Part shown: one piece after another, positions 35,601 to 47,816 of the stretch | Numbering within the stretch: position 1 is the first letter of the stretch | How the letters are laid out: each line of letters starts with the position of its first letter | Source: Abelmoschus esculentus | Taxonomy: Eukaryota; Streptophyta; Magnoliopsida; Malvales; Malvaceae | Length of the DNA: 64,000 bases | Direction of reading: 5' to 3' | NCBI GenBank assembly: GCA_035048815.1 | Contig: JAUCBN010000034.1 | Location: 11,324,737 to 11,388,736, forward strand | Notes under the pieces: generated by a model | What the model was told of the DNA's origin: nothing | Databases searched by the model: none | The model's input: the letters and a program-made list of their open reading frames with translations, nothing else | Made by a program: the position numbers and the translations under genes

Positions 35601-37114
35601 GAAAAGGCAAAACTGTACCTTTTTCACTTTGACTAAGCGACGCAGCTTGCCACAAACTGTAAATGAGGTCCATCCTGTTTTACAATATGATAGTGTAACG
35701 ATTTGATACAAGGCACCATCATAATTCAGAAATTTTACATTTATCTTCTGAGGATTTTTTATTTTCCATTTCAGCAAATCAGAGAATTAGATAATTGCCA
35801 TAAAATTTGATAGGGTGGCAAAACAAGTATGCATCGTACCCTGTCTGAATTTGAAAATTGAAACAGGAAAACAGAAGAGTCCCTTTGCTAAAGCATAAGA
35901 CAAGCAGTATAAAAATACCTCACACCTTGTCCTAGTTAGCCTAAATTAGATTGACTAACATCTAACTGTAAGCCACATATTACCAAAAGCACACATATCA
36001 CTGAATGCACCAAGAAAAAAGGCTAAAGAACAGCAACACATTCACAAGTAAAAGACCTCCATAATAGATATGCTATGGAATTAAGTAAACCAGAACGTGA
36101 CGCTGATAAAGATATATCATTCAAAAGTATTAAATCCAAGCAATTTAAACAAAAAACGCTATGCATACTGCTTATCTAACCTTTGGGTTTGTTAACCAAA
36201 ACTACCGTCCCATGTGGACCATCCCATCTCGGAGGCAGCTCAGTACTCCTACTAACAAGGTAAGGCTCTCCGGCACTGACCTCGGTTTCTTTATTGGGAA
36301 CTTTCTTCAAACACTTGAAAAACTCCTCCACCTTCTTCTCAGTAACATTCTCCTTCACATCCTCACCTGAATTTCCGTCTTTCTCAAAAAACACCAATCC
36401 TTTATCCTCCACCTTGTTATTATCATCCAGCTTTTTACTTTTTCCCCTAATCTTGTTTTTCTCATTTGATTCCCCAGGTTCAAGAAAAGCCTTATCAAAA
36501 CACTGGTCAGGAAAATACTTCTTTTCCAATTGATAAACCATTTTATAATGCTTATCTTTTTCCCAAGGATACGCAAATGTATCATAAAAGTAGAGCTCTT
36601 CTTCTCTCTCATGTAGCCTATCAAATTCCACAACTTTAGGCTTCAATTCAACAAACCCGTCTTCATTTTTTCCCTTATCCTCATCTTCAGAATCTGGACC
36701 ATACATTCTTTTCCTTCTCTTTCTATAATATTTCCTCTTAGACTTGTCCATTTCTTCTTCTGAAGTAAGTTTCTTTTCTACCCAAGAATCAAAACCCAAT
36801 TCTTTCTCAGGGTTCTCTTCCTCGGGAGAGTTGGGCGAGTCTGGTTTACAGAGTCGGCGGCGAGTTGGGTTGGGTTGGGACTGAGTTGGGGAGTTGATGA
36901 TCATTTCATATTGAAGAGGATAAGGTGTAGATGTTGTGGAGAAGAAGAAGGAAGAGAATGGGTTTTTTGGAAAGATCAATCTGTTGTTGGAATTGTAGGA
37001 TTTTGATGAAAAGAGACGAATCGAGTGGGTTGTTGTAAGCAAAAATGGAATCTTTGGACGTAGCAAAAGAAGCGACATGGTGGCTACAAGAGTGGAACTT
37101 TTGCCTACACTCAA
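32691..37114 (-). CDS. TruB-family tRNA pseudouridine synthase, organelle-targeted, 521 aa
   Basis: Nine exons: 37114-36181, 35674-35619, 35531-35449, 35267-35189, 35015-34905, 34722-34613, 34521-34438, 34242-34205, 32761-32691. The enzyme isomerises uridine to pseudouridine; bacterial TruB does so at position 55 of tRNAs. The signature GHAGTLDPMATGLL in exon 3 gives the catalytic Asp338. Later family motifs are YSGVFRLGEATSTWDADSP, PPMFSAIKLGGEKMYEKARR, and VTCSKGTYIRSLCADFGKAL with SCAHLTALRRDSIG. The first 60 residues are rich in Ser, Arg and Leu with few acids, as in mitochondrial or plastid transit peptides. About 230 further charged residues precede the TruB domain, which starts near residue 298 (WDGPHGTVVLVNKPKG). 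The last intron (34204-32762) holds a complete TRIM retrotransposon in antisense orientation, and the intron at 34522-34612 contains a C21 tract. The last exon (EYSADEAWEFKELEEAITKG, then YF and stop) lies beyond the TRIM. Confidence 0.9.
32894..33194 (+). repeat. 5' LTR of the TRIM
   Basis: 301 bp, beginning TGTCATGGTCCGTG and ending CCCCGTGACA. It is far more GC-rich than its surroundings. It does not contain the 5S-RNA-like promoter boxes known from Cassandra TRIMs, as far as I can see. Confidence 0.9.
33197..33214 (+). other. Primer-binding site of the TRIM
   Basis: TGGTATCAGAGC starts two bases after the 5' LTR. It is the canonical match to the 3' end of plant initiator tRNA-Met and primes minus-strand cDNA synthesis. 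Confidence 0.85.
33574..33874 (+). repeat. 3' LTR of the TRIM
   Basis: 301 bp, the same length as the 5' LTR with no indels seen. It begins TGTCACGGTCCGTG, ends CCCCGTGACA and is preceded by a purine-rich tract. About 94 percent identity to the 5' LTR by eye count. Confidence 0.9.
34581..34601. repeat. G21 homopolymer (C21 in the TruB transcript)
   Basis: Twenty-one G in a row on the plus strand lie in a 91-nt intron (34612-34522) of the TruB gene. The tract starts about ten bases after the 5' splice site in transcript direction. Confidence 0.9.
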
Positions 37115-37144
37115 GTTTCGAAGATTGAAGATTGAAGATTGAAG

Positions 37145-38170
37145 CTTTACAGTCCCCTCCCCCTCACAATCAGGGTTTAAGCATAGCCCTGTCCAAGGGA
37201 TTTTTAATCTAAAATCGATAGATCCTTCACTTCTAGAAAATATTTTTTCTTTTCTTATTTTTATTTGTAGAAAATAATTTTTAATGTTTTAAAATTGAAA
37301 AATATGACCACCTAATAGAAATAAAAAAAAAATTATTTTAAAAATAATAAAATGTATCTAGTATTTAGTGAACAAATAATTATTAAACAAAAAATTAAAT
37401 ATAATTATTAAAAAAATAAGTATTCTAATAAAAAAATTAAATAAATCAAAATTTGAACACTATTAAAAAAAATAATTATTCAATACACAAGCGATATAAA
37501 ATTTCTCACAAACATCCTTATTTTAAAGTTTAAGATAAGATTTAAAGGTTTAAAATTTAAAAATTTAGATTTAATAATTTTAAATTTATGAATTGTAGTT
37601 AAATTTTAAGAAATAAAGTTATAATCAAGGGTTTATATGTTAAAACATAAATCAATAAACATATATATCAAACTCTAAATCTTCTAATTCCTTAATTTTA
37701 ACCCTAAATCCTAAATTTTAACCACAACCACTAAATTTTAAATCCTAAACTTAAACTTCACTTTTTAAATCCTAAATTTTACTCTAAACCTTAAAACTAT
37801 AACACATATATTTTTTTAATTTTTATTATCGAATATAAATCCTTACAGATATACAAAATCAAATTAAATAAAATAAAATTTTAAAAATCATTATTTTCAG
37901 ATTTTCTAATTTTATAAAATATTTGCAATGAAAATATTGAAAACATCCCTCTTGTGTTTTCAAATTTTCACTTTTTTTTCTTACGGAAATGTCTACAGAA
38001 ATAATAATTTAAATCCAAATCCAAATGAACAAAGATTAATCAATCCATGGTAAATAATAAACTGCACAGTTTCCCCACGAAATGTACAAATTGGGAGCTG
38101 ACAACAGTCAACATACAACCAGCCTATCTCAAGTGTGGTTGAAGAAGGCATCATATTTGGAAGTACTAAC
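37145..38170. other. AT-rich intergenic DNA between the TruB and golgin genes
   Basis: No gene is seen. 37190-37990 is very AT-rich and includes AAATCCTAAA and AACCCTAAAT words resembling the inverted TTTAGGG repeat, but too degenerate to call. 37990-38180 is probably golgin 3' UTR. Confidence 0.55.
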
Positions 38171-38181
38171 AACAAGCTCCA

Positions 38182-41100
38182 TCAGTCTTCTTCATCATCT
38201 TCACCTTCAGGAAGCCCCAAATCGTCTCCGATACCTTCAAGCAGTTTGTCGACGGGCTCACCTAATTCAGATAACCTTGCACTCAACTTTTCCACCTTGC
38301 TCTGCTCTTGTCCAAGGCACACAAGTAAATCATTCAGTTCTGCTTCGCTTTCCTTCTGAGCTTCTTCCCTAGCTTCTGCTTTTATTGCTTCGATATCCGG
38401 CGAGGTTGACGTCCCGCTGCTCTTCAAAGTTCTAACCTCTTTCTCTAAGTGGATATTGTTCTGCTCAAGACTATTGTAAGCATCTGATAGACTCTTGAGA
38501 TCAGACTCCAGCTTCCCTGCCAAATTCTGGTACATTAATGCCTCGGATTCAACCTTGGCTTTCTCTGCCTTCAGCATCTCTACCCGTTGAGATGCCTCCT
38601 GAAGATCTCTACGAAGAGTTTCTACCTGGACTCGATCCGTGCAGCTGCCTGCTGTTAGCTCGGGTTGAGAATGACCGGTCCTTGCCAAATCCTCAGCCAA
38701 GGTGGAATTCCGGCCAAGAAGTTTCTAGAAAGGAAAAGGAAAAGGAAACAAATGATCAGACAGGTAAAAGCATGGAACACATATCCACAAACACTATTTT
38801 TTACGTAATCACTGGTATCCGACCCATTAAAAAAATGTCAAACATATATTAATTTTACAATATTGGCAGATAACACCATTTTTTTCATGGTCCATGACTA
38901 CTGGGGTGCATTCATGGCTGGTCCTACCAACAAGGTCGAATCTATGTTTCTCCTGAGAGGACAATGTGCCTTACTATTACACTCAACATTTGCTGGTGAA
39001 AAGGAGATCACCCATACTAGTACTATTGATGAACGAACAGTTACTTTACAATAGTGGTGAATTTTCAAATAATGATAAATAAAAAGAACCCAATGAAGGC
39101 ACACAGATAAAACAAGTGAATTCAATACAACTCTTTAAATAGTAAAATGATTCCCAACTAACGGGTTTTTGTGTTTTTTAGGTATGTTACCCTGACTTGG
39201 ATTCAAGTGTCGGACACATTTATGTATCCGACACGGGTATGGGTAAAATTTTCTGAGTTTTGCATGCATTTGAAGGGTCCACTTCATGAACAAATTAGGA
39301 ATCCGAGCAACATAGGTTTTTAGTTTTCAATTACCTGGATCTCAGAGCACTGTGTCTCCACAAATGCTTTTAGACGCTTGATATATTCCTTATCACTTTC
39401 TCCACCCTTTTGTTCCAATTCGGCAGGCACTACAGACACATCACTCTTAGGGCGACTGTAAACATCTACAATGTTCTCTCTAATATTCATTTCCAAACTT
39501 TTCACAAAATTAACAAACTGAGCATCAAATAGTGATGTGAGGATTGGATGATCCTCATTCTTCTGATCTGTCAAATCATTCTCATCAACATCTTCAATCT
39601 CTGTCATACTAGCAGCAGTGGATCTTGTTAATGGCTTACGGGACTGAGTTGGCTTAACTGAAGAGAAAATGAAGCTTCTCTGCATCTCATCAAACTTCAG
39701 AAAGTACGATGTAAGCCCAATTTTCTGGCTTATGGCATCAGCTATGGTAAAACTGTCTTTTCCATTTTCACTAGATTTATTGTAAATAACGCATTCTCCC
39801 AAGAGAACTGCAGCCAATCCCCTAACACACACAGTTGATGATGTATTTGACACCAATTCAAGTAGATATGTTAAGTGGGGGCGTGAATCTAGGAAGCATT
39901 GCACTGCACTTGGGCAATCTGCTAGCCATGTGATGAGCAGTTTCAAGATAATTGGTTGGATATATGAGTAACCTAGCTTCCCATCTTTATTTTTCATTGA
40001 AGTGGCAACTGCCAAATACCTAACAATTCGGTGCAATAGTATCTCTGGAGCTCCTAAGGATGGCATTGACGCTTCGAGCTCAAGCTGTAGAACCTGCAAG
40101 TCCTCATTGAAATTAGAATACAGGTAAAACAGAGGCACACAGTTTCCATTTTGTTCTAGATCCAAGGGAAAGGGGGAGAAAAAATGTGACAGCATACCTT
40201 TTCTTTGCACTGAGTATTGTCCTTGAGAATATGAGTAATAACACTAGCAGCCCTGCAAGAAGTCTGTGCATCACAATATTAGCTGGACAATTCACAGGTG
40301 GTACGCATCATGAAAAATATCTAATAGTATGATATATGATGGAGATAAATATTTATAACATCTTAACGCATATTATAAGACGGTTCAACAAATTTAGGTT
40401 CTCAATATTGTTCTTCTATGTTGATGAACAACGGAGAAGTGTGAACATTAGATTACCTCAAGATCACCATCGCTTTCACTCATTGCAAGACCACGTAACA
40501 GCATGCTGCCACATTTACACCGTCGTAATCAAATAATTTCATAATACGAAGAAGACAAGCAAATGGCCAGGTAAAACTTTAAGATTTAACAAACACCATA
40601 GAGTTCAACACAATTTTCTAGTCTGAATAACCTAATAATAGAGAAAAAGAAAGAATTGTGAGTAAACAAACAAACCTTCCAAATGACATGTTCACATCCT
40701 CCTCAAGGGGGGTATCAGCTATTGAAATTGGATGTGGAATTAATGTTGATGCTAGCATTGCTTGCCCATCTTTGTTTTTCTAGAGATAAGATCCAAAGTT
40801 CACAATCAAGAAACATCAGTTCACACCAAGAAACTTTTTGTAATTACATGGCTATAATTATTAACAAAAGAAAAATATCAAGAGAAAGCTGAGATATAAA
40901 CCTCACAGAAGTTCTTAAAAACACAGTCAGCCGCAATAAACTCTTGCATACTAGATGTTCGCAAAATGATACGGAGAAGAGAATTCAAAGCAGGTTCTAC
41001 TTGTTGCTCCTCGCCAAGAACTTTGCTGGAAAGGGCATCCAGATTTTTGGAATGCCCAGCAACCAAGTCACCAATGCACCTTAGTGCCTGGAAAAACATA

Positions 41101-44081
41101 ATCATTAGAGAAGGGCACGCGGAAATAAAGAAATAGAACAAATCTAGAATGAAATCTCACTGAACAGCGCAGAGCAATTGGAGCCCATTGGCTTTCAACA
41201 CCCAGCATTAGTAGATGGTCCAATAACTTTTTCTACAATCAATGAATCAAAGATAATATATCACAAAAACAGAAGGCTCCACAGACAATTAATTCAAGTA
41301 GATGCGATTTATACTGAACCTGAGCTAGGACTGTTTTATTGGTGATCTTGTTTGAATCTTTTTGAGGATCTGATTCTGAACCTCCCACCATCAACAAATT
41401 AACAGTCTCCAGTGCACTGAGTAAATTAATTGTCTACAGCCAAGTTGTTTGTTTCACGGAAACAGCAAATCAGTAAGCTTGTGATAAATCTACAGGAATT
41501 GACAATGGAAGAAAAACAGAAGGAAATTAGAGCTACTACACTCGAGTATCTAACCTTCTGTTGAGTAAAACTGTAGGAGCTCCCTCTTAGTTTCAATATT
41601 GATATTAAGGGATCAAAACCCATAGTCTCCCTTAGTAGCACCTGAAACACACTTAAAATTAGTACCAGAAAGAACTTCATAGACAGAAAGCAATAACAAT
41701 GAAAATAGGACGTGGAGTATACCTGATTTGAGGCATTGCTGCGAAGAAGGTTGTTCAGCAACTCAAGACAATCCTGCATAAGAACAATATATCAGTGCAT
41801 CACTAATTCATTTATAGGATTCTCTAATAGTGGCAATGCAATATAGAACTGGGTGCACAACTTAGCTAAAAAAGTGGCAGGCATAATAATAACAATAACA
41901 ATAATAGTAAAGAGTACTCAAAGAAAAGACAAGCCAGGACAATTCAATGAGGTCCAGATATTAAATCCAATGAACCACCTGCACAACAACACCCCCTTCA
42001 GAACCTCCTTCCTCCTTCATAATACTAAAAATCTTTTCAAATGCACCTTCAAAGACTACAATCTTTTGAATCTCCTGAAATCATCGAACTCTCTTAAGTT
42101 AGAATGACAAACAAAAGTATGTAAGCAAGGTTCATGTGCAAAATGAAAAAGAAAACAAGATTAAAGGGCAGAAGAGGGAGGAATCAATAAACAAAACCAA
42201 AGGCTCACCTCAGCTTCACGAGTCAAGTAGGTAAGAAGCAGTAAGGCTTCATTTCGTATAACCTGGAAGACCGACAGTGATAAACATCATAAAAAATAAA
42301 GGAATCAAATAATATAATCAATATACTATCCCAATAAAAATTTCAGACAAACAGGAAATTTTGGCAAAGATAACCAGAAGGTTCATGAAGAAACATATTC
42401 AAAGTGCAGGTGTAGATCAAAGCAGAACACGGAAATTTACAAACTTTGCATGAAGAACATTTGGCTAATAACTGCTTACCTCACGGTCCATCAACATATC
42501 CATGAGTCGTGTTATACCACGAGGAATAGACAGAATGGCTTCCTGTAACCTGAACAGGAACTCAGCAAAAGGCTTTCGAGAAGAAACATACAAAATAAAC
42601 ATATAGGTATAATAGAAGGCATTTCTTTAAAACTCATACCTATTTGGAGAATTAGTGAGAAGGGCTGTTAAAATTTGAAGAGTGTAATATCGCACATAAA
42701 AATCCTCCTCTGACTACAAAATCACCAACGAGAAGACAAAGATGCTATCACACTAAGGGTCCATACTAAGAGGTAAAATAAGTTCCAGATCCATACAAAG
42801 AACTCTCACCAGCAAACTTAACAGAAGAGAAATGCTCTCTGATTCTCGGGAAAGCAAATCAGTATTCATTAAAGCTGGCTTAACCTCATTTGTATCCCCT
42901 TTTACATGATCAATAGGCGTCAGAGCACTAACAAGAGTTTCAAGGGCACCACGAACCTGCATAAAGGGAATGAATGTCAATCATTGTTATCATTTTTTAG
43001 GAAATTTTCAATCAACAGTTTCACATGGAGGAATAAAGGAAAATAACATCTGTACAACATGAAAAATGGCCCATTGGACTGCAGAAAGCTGCATGAAGTT
43101 ACATGCACTACCAAGAGACATTGTATGGAAAACAACAATAAGAACAAATAGAATAAACATAGCAAGCAAAAGAGATCTCAAACCATTTCAACATCATCCC
43201 GTTCTTCCTTTAAGACACCCATTAGTACAGGAAAACCTGAAAATTTTTATGCGCTAGCTTTATTAAGCAATATAGAAACAAAATTCAAGAACGATAGGAG
43301 AATGTAACTTCAATATTAACTTTAACAAGGTAGGAACACATACCCATAGCTCCAAAAGCTAGCTGGCCAGCATGGCTTTCAGCCACAATAGACTGAAGCT
43401 CTGCAATAGCATTCCTCCTGTCCTCTGCAAGGACACCATTACTTATACGGTCGAGCAAGCGTTCAACATAACTGTTGAAATAAGAAAAACGGTAAATCAA
43501 TCACATCATCAATATCAAATACAGAAAAATAATTAGCAATTACTGATATTCTCAATTCAATTACCTATCCTCGCTGGAGCCAGAGTTTTCATTGCCAAAA
43601 ACAAACCCAACAACCCCCTGCACAAAACTCAGTTTAATACTCATAATCACAGAATTAAAAAGATAAATAGAAACACTGCATTCATAATGCACCAATAAAG
43701 TCCATTTAGGCAACATCCAGTAAACATGTATCCATGAACGTAACCAACACACTGAACAAGATGAACCAAAAACTGACATTTTTCTAGAAAATCTAGAGTC
43801 CAAACCGTGTTTTCCCTAAGAAAACCAATAGGCTAATTAAATTTACATACAAAGAGAAACTATAGGACTCGCTCAAATTCATATACATAATCAAATTTGT
43901 TGATTTAGTCTATCACCATAATTCTAACATCAATCGTGAGCTAAACCTAAATCAAAATTCCAATTCAAATATATAGAAGATTTGCTACAACAACATTAGC
44001 CCCGATCGATGACAAAAGGAGAGAGTAACAATTATACCAATCAAACATAAAATTCACCTTGTAACGAGACGCCAAATCCAT
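38182..44081 (-). CDS. GC6: p115/Uso1-like golgin (golgin candidate 6 / MAG4 type), 909 aa
   Basis: Nineteen exons: 44081-44058, 43617-43565, 43471-43344, 43236-43184, 42956-42810, 42713-42640, 42549-42480, 42262-42209, 42074-41979, 41773-41723, 41641-41555, 41433-41320, 41232-41161, 41087-40902, 40779-40676, 40505-40457, 40263-40198, 40093-39335, 38724-38182. It is the plant homologue of the vesicle tether p115/Uso1p, acting in ER-to-Golgi transport (Arabidopsis MAG4/GC6). The N terminus MDLASRYKGVVGFVFGNENS is followed by an armadillo-like head through residue about 640 (RNAIAELQSIVAESHAGQLA, GVLKEERDDVEMVRGALETL), including the Uso1/p115 head region with RLLITWLADCPSAVQCFLDS-like sequence in exon 18. 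The last 180 residues are heptad-rich coiled coil (from about 750), ending in the acidic LPEGEDDEED, which in p115 binds partner golgins. Length is close to the roughly 910 residues expected. Confidence 0.95.
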
Positions 44082-44349
44082 CTAAGCTCAATTAAGGAGC
44101 ACAAAAACACCTGAATAAAAAAACGAATAATATCGAAATTACTGAAAAGTTAAAATCATCGATTGACCTAATCGAAGCTGACGATTAGGGTGTGAGAAGC
44201 AAAATTAGGGCAATAATGGAGAAACCTGAAGAGGATCGAGTGATATGGAAAGAGTTAGAGAAGAGATGGGACATAAGTTTCAATTTAGATCTGCGTTTTA
44301 CGTGGTTTTTGATCGTCGTTTTTTCTGACTCAGCGAGTTGAGAAAGATT

Positions 44350-45030
44350 TGTGAATTGTGAGCCCAAAAGAAAATTATTAAAAGGATAATAACACTTTTA
44401 GTATCTTTTTTTTTCATTTTTTTATTTTAGTCACTAGTTTTGGGGAAAAGTTGGGTTTTAATCGCTTAGGTTGTTGATTATTAAGTTTGGATTATTCAGT
44501 TATTAGGTCTTTATTAATTTGATAAGGTTTTAAGCTCTTAAATTTTTTAAAAAAAAAAATTAATTAAATTTTTATATTCAATTAAGCTCTAAATTTAAAA
44601 AATAACTTGGTCTTTCTATTAATGTTGACCATTGATTTTATTTTATTTTTTAAATTAACACATATCACAACATGATAATATTATTTTTCGTTTTAAAAAA
44701 AATAAATATTATTTTTTAAAATATATATATAAAAATATATTTTTTAATAAAAAAACTAGAAATAATAAATATATTTAAAAACATAAAAAAACATTTTTTT
44801 AATTTCAAATATATTTAAAATAATAAATAATAATTTTTCAAAAAATACAAAATATTAAAAATATTAATTATAAAAATAGTTTTCAAAATAAATTATATTT
44901 TTTAAAAATATTTCTTAGTATTTTCTAAAATATAGTTTTAAATGTATTTTTTAAATCAAAATAACTTTTTTTTTCAAATTATTTTTTTCGCTTATAAATT
45001 CGTCCTGATTAATCTATAAATCATAATGAA
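44350..45030. other. AT-rich intergenic DNA
   Basis: Low-complexity A/T runs only. No gene, RNA gene or element border was recognised. Confidence 0.6.
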
Positions 45031-45477
45031 TAAAGGTGAGTATTCGATCAAGTCGAGTTGAGTCAAAAATTTCGAGTTATTCGAGTTGACGAGTCATATT
45101 TTACAACTCAAACTTTATTTGAAATTTTTTCGGTTCGAGTCGAGTTTAAGAAATTCGAGTTGAGTCGAATCGAGTCAAGTTTTCGAGTTCCTATAAATAT
45201 TTAATTGTAATTATTTGTCATGATATAATATATTTGATTCTAATTTAAACGACTTTCCCTAATCATATAAGATATTCATATATATATATTTTCATATGTA
45301 GAAATATTTTTTTATACTTTAATTATTAATGTATATATATCATAAAAAATTGAGAGATTCGTCTCAAACTTAAAAATTAATCTTTTAATTAGTAAAAATT
45401 TCGAGTTATTCGAGTTTTCATTTTACAACTCAAACTTTATTTAAAATTTTTTCGAGTCGAGTTTTGCTCACCCCTAG
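45031..45477. repeat. AGGGGTG-ended foldback repeat with GAGTTATTCGAGTT words, copy 1
   Basis: It starts TAAAGGTGAGTATTCGATCA and ends TTTTGCTCACCCCTAG. The body carries TCGAGTTATTCGAGTTGACG, GAGTCATATTTTACAACTC, TTCGGTTCGAGTCGAG and GACTTTCCCTAATCATATAAG, in the same order as at 47189-47644. Non-coding. Confidence 0.65.
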
Positions 45478-45500
45478 TAATGAAACTAAACTACTTACCA

Positions 45501-45668
45501 CTTCAATCAACTAGTTTTTATCGAAACATATAATGCTAAAAAAAGATATGCGATGAAAGTGGATCGAACACGTGACCTTTAGATCTTCAATCAACTAGTT
45601 TTTATCGAAACATATAATGCTAAAAAAAGATATGCGATGAAAGTGGATCGAACACGTGACCTTTAGAT
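45501..45668. repeat. Perfect 84-bp tandem duplication including a tRNA 3' fragment
   Basis: 45501-45584 is repeated without mismatch at 45585-45668, and the first five bases of a third unit (CTTCA) follow. The unit holds the 3' part of the tRNA-Phe gene from the anticodon loop to the end, plus its downstream T-run and flank. Perfect identity suggests a recent event. Confidence 0.9.
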
Positions 45669-45705
45669 CTTCAGTCTGATGCTGTCCCAACTGAGCTATC
45701 CCCGC
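45633..45705 (-). tRNA. tRNA-Phe(GAA), decayed, probable pseudogene
   Basis: 73 nt on the minus strand starting GCGGGGATAGCTCAGTTGGG. The anticodon GAA is in CTGAAGATC, and the end is GTTCGATCCACTTTCATCGC plus A. Box A and box B regions are recognisable and a T7 terminator lies at 45622-45628. Against the plant cytosolic tRNA-Phe as I recall it there are about seven changes, mostly G-to-A or C-to-T. They cause mismatches in the D stem (C13 against C22), anticodon stem (C28 against A42) and T stem (C50 against T64). I infer a nuclear copy losing function by decay of methylated cytosines. It could still be transcribed. Confidence 0.75.
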
Positions 45706-46399
45706 TGATGAAATATTGCGCAGTCTCTTCTTTTTATATCTCTAGTATTTATGTTCAGAAGTTTCGCATTCTCATCTCTCCCCTAAATATACTAGGGCTA
45801 GTTGATTCTAATCGTATTATCTACTCGTTAGATTTTAGCAGTCAAGATTAAATAGTTAGGTGATCGGATTTAAAAATTTTATAGTTCGATTATCAAAATA
45901 GGTAAAATCCAATAATAATATAGTCACTCGCATAGTTTATCTAAAAAATATGTGCATTGTATTTGGTTATACAAAAACGTTTAAATTTAAACTAATTAAG
46001 ACTATAACATTATAAATTTTGCAATTAAAATGAATAAGAACTCGAACGATTTGATTTGAATTAAAAACTTTTAAATTAAATATTGATTTATCGAATATGA
46101 CTCTTTAATTAACTAACTCAAAATATTTTAATTTGATCGAATATCTATCGTAATCGGTGGGATGAGTGACGTGAATATATTACATTTGGGCTCAAAATCT
46201 AAGGGATAATACAACTTTGTATATTGGACACTTAGTGGTGAATATTGGGTCCATTCTTTAAAGGTAAGTTTATAATATGGGTTGGACCAAACCATAAAGT
46301 TTAAAGACTAAGATAATATTAAGCACAATTTATATTTTTAATTATGTTTTGTTAATACTCAAAAATATTAAAATGGAAAATATATTGTCCCACTTAATT

Positions 46400-46600
46400 G
46401 TGTGTTTTTTATGTCTCACCTTAAAAAATCTTTTAAGATTAAATTCTAAATCATAACACTAATTTTCATATCTTAAACCTTAAATAATACATCATATCCT
46501 TAATTCTCTAACATTTAACCACAATCTCTAACCTTAAACCTTAAAGTCTAAACCAACTATTTTAAAATGAAACATTAAAGAAAATACAATAAAAAATAGA
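46400..46600 (-). repeat. TTTAGGG-bearing interspersed repeat, inverted copy 2
   Basis: On the minus strand it carries the same block order as the copies at 1340, 15670 and 46880. On the plus strand these are TTTTTTATGTCTCACC, ATTCTAAATCATAACAC, TTTTCATATCTTAAACC, ACATCATATCC and TTAAACCTTAAAGTCTAAAC. It forms an inverted pair with 46880-47105. Confidence 0.5.
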
Positions 46601-46879
46601 CGAATTCCACTTATTTTTTTCTATTATACTATTTTAAAACAATTAAATTCATGGGAATGAAAGAAAACCATTTAAAAGTATTTGTTTATCTTCTCATTGA
46701 TTCTAAAATGACAAAGAGTGTGTGCAGATGAAATACTTACATAAAATGTAATATACTAATTCAAGACACCTAAAAAAATAGTTGACATTTTTTACATTTA
46801 AATTTGTACACAACTTGAAATTATAACCTATTATTAACCACATGAAGTACGGGACAAATCGGTTATTTTTCGTGTTTTT

Positions 46880-47105
46880 ATTGGTGTCTCTACTTTAAAT
46901 TAATGAGTTTAGGATTTAGGGTTCAAGGTTAGAGGTTGTAGTTAAGATTTAAGGAATTAAAGGTATGGTGTATTTTTTAAGGTATAAGATTTAGAGTTTA
47001 GGATATAGAAAATTAAGATTATGATTTTAAATTTAATTTTTTAAATTTTTTTAACAAAAAGCATGAAAAGAAGCATAATTAGAGTGAAAGATTTCTACTC
47101 ATGAA
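46880..47105 (+). repeat. TTTAGGG-bearing interspersed repeat, copy 3
   Basis: The blocks are TTTAAATTAATGAGTTTAGG, ATTTAGGGTTCAAGGTTAG, GTATGGTGTATTTTTTAAGG, AGGATATAGAAAATTAAG and GATTTCTACTCATG. They match copy 1 in order and spacing but are more decayed. Confidence 0.55.
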
Positions 47106-47188
47106 TTATTGTCAATCAACCCTAGATGATATCCCAATGAAAACCTAAACCAACTCTCAACATTTTAAACCTTTTGGATACTTAGTAA

Positions 47189-47644
47189 TTAGGGGTGTGT
47201 ATTCGATTAAGTCGAGTCAAAAAATTTCGAGTTATTCGAGTTGACGAGTCATATTTTACAATTCAAACTTTATTTGAATTTTTTTCGGTTCGAGTCGAGT
47301 TTTCGAGTTCTTATAAATATTTAATTATAATTATTTATTATGATTTGATTCCAATTTAAACAACTTTCTCTAATCATATAAGATATGTATGTATAGATTC
47401 TTTTCATATGTGGCAATATTTCTTTATATTTTTATATATCAATGTATATAGCATAAAAAATTGAGAGATTCGTTTCAAACTTAAAAATTAATCATTTAAT
47501 TATTAAAAATTTTGAGTTATTCGAATTTTCATTTTACAACTCAAACTTTATTTTAAATTTTGTCGAGTCGAGTATTTTCGCCTCAAGTCGAATCGAGTCG
47601 AGTTATTCGGTTTTTCGAGTCGAATCGAATTTTGCTCATCCGTA
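47189..47644. repeat. AGGGGTG-ended foldback repeat with GAGTTATTCGAGTT words, copy 2
   Basis: It starts TTAGGGGTGTGTATTCGATT and ends GAATTTTGCTCATCCGTA, a decayed CTCACCCCTAA. The body is largely the same as 45031-45477, so these two are clear members of one family. Confidence 0.65.
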
Positions 47645-47816
47645 TAAATACTGTTCTACACATAACTTTAGGCTAAAAAAAGGCCACATAATAGATTAAG
47701 TTAATTTTTTTTGAGAGAGAACATGGGTGAACTTGAACATTAGGGGTGTGATTTAGTATGATGATAAGAGTCACTAGGTAAGTTTGGACATGGTTGGATT
47801 GTTGAGGCAAAATTAA

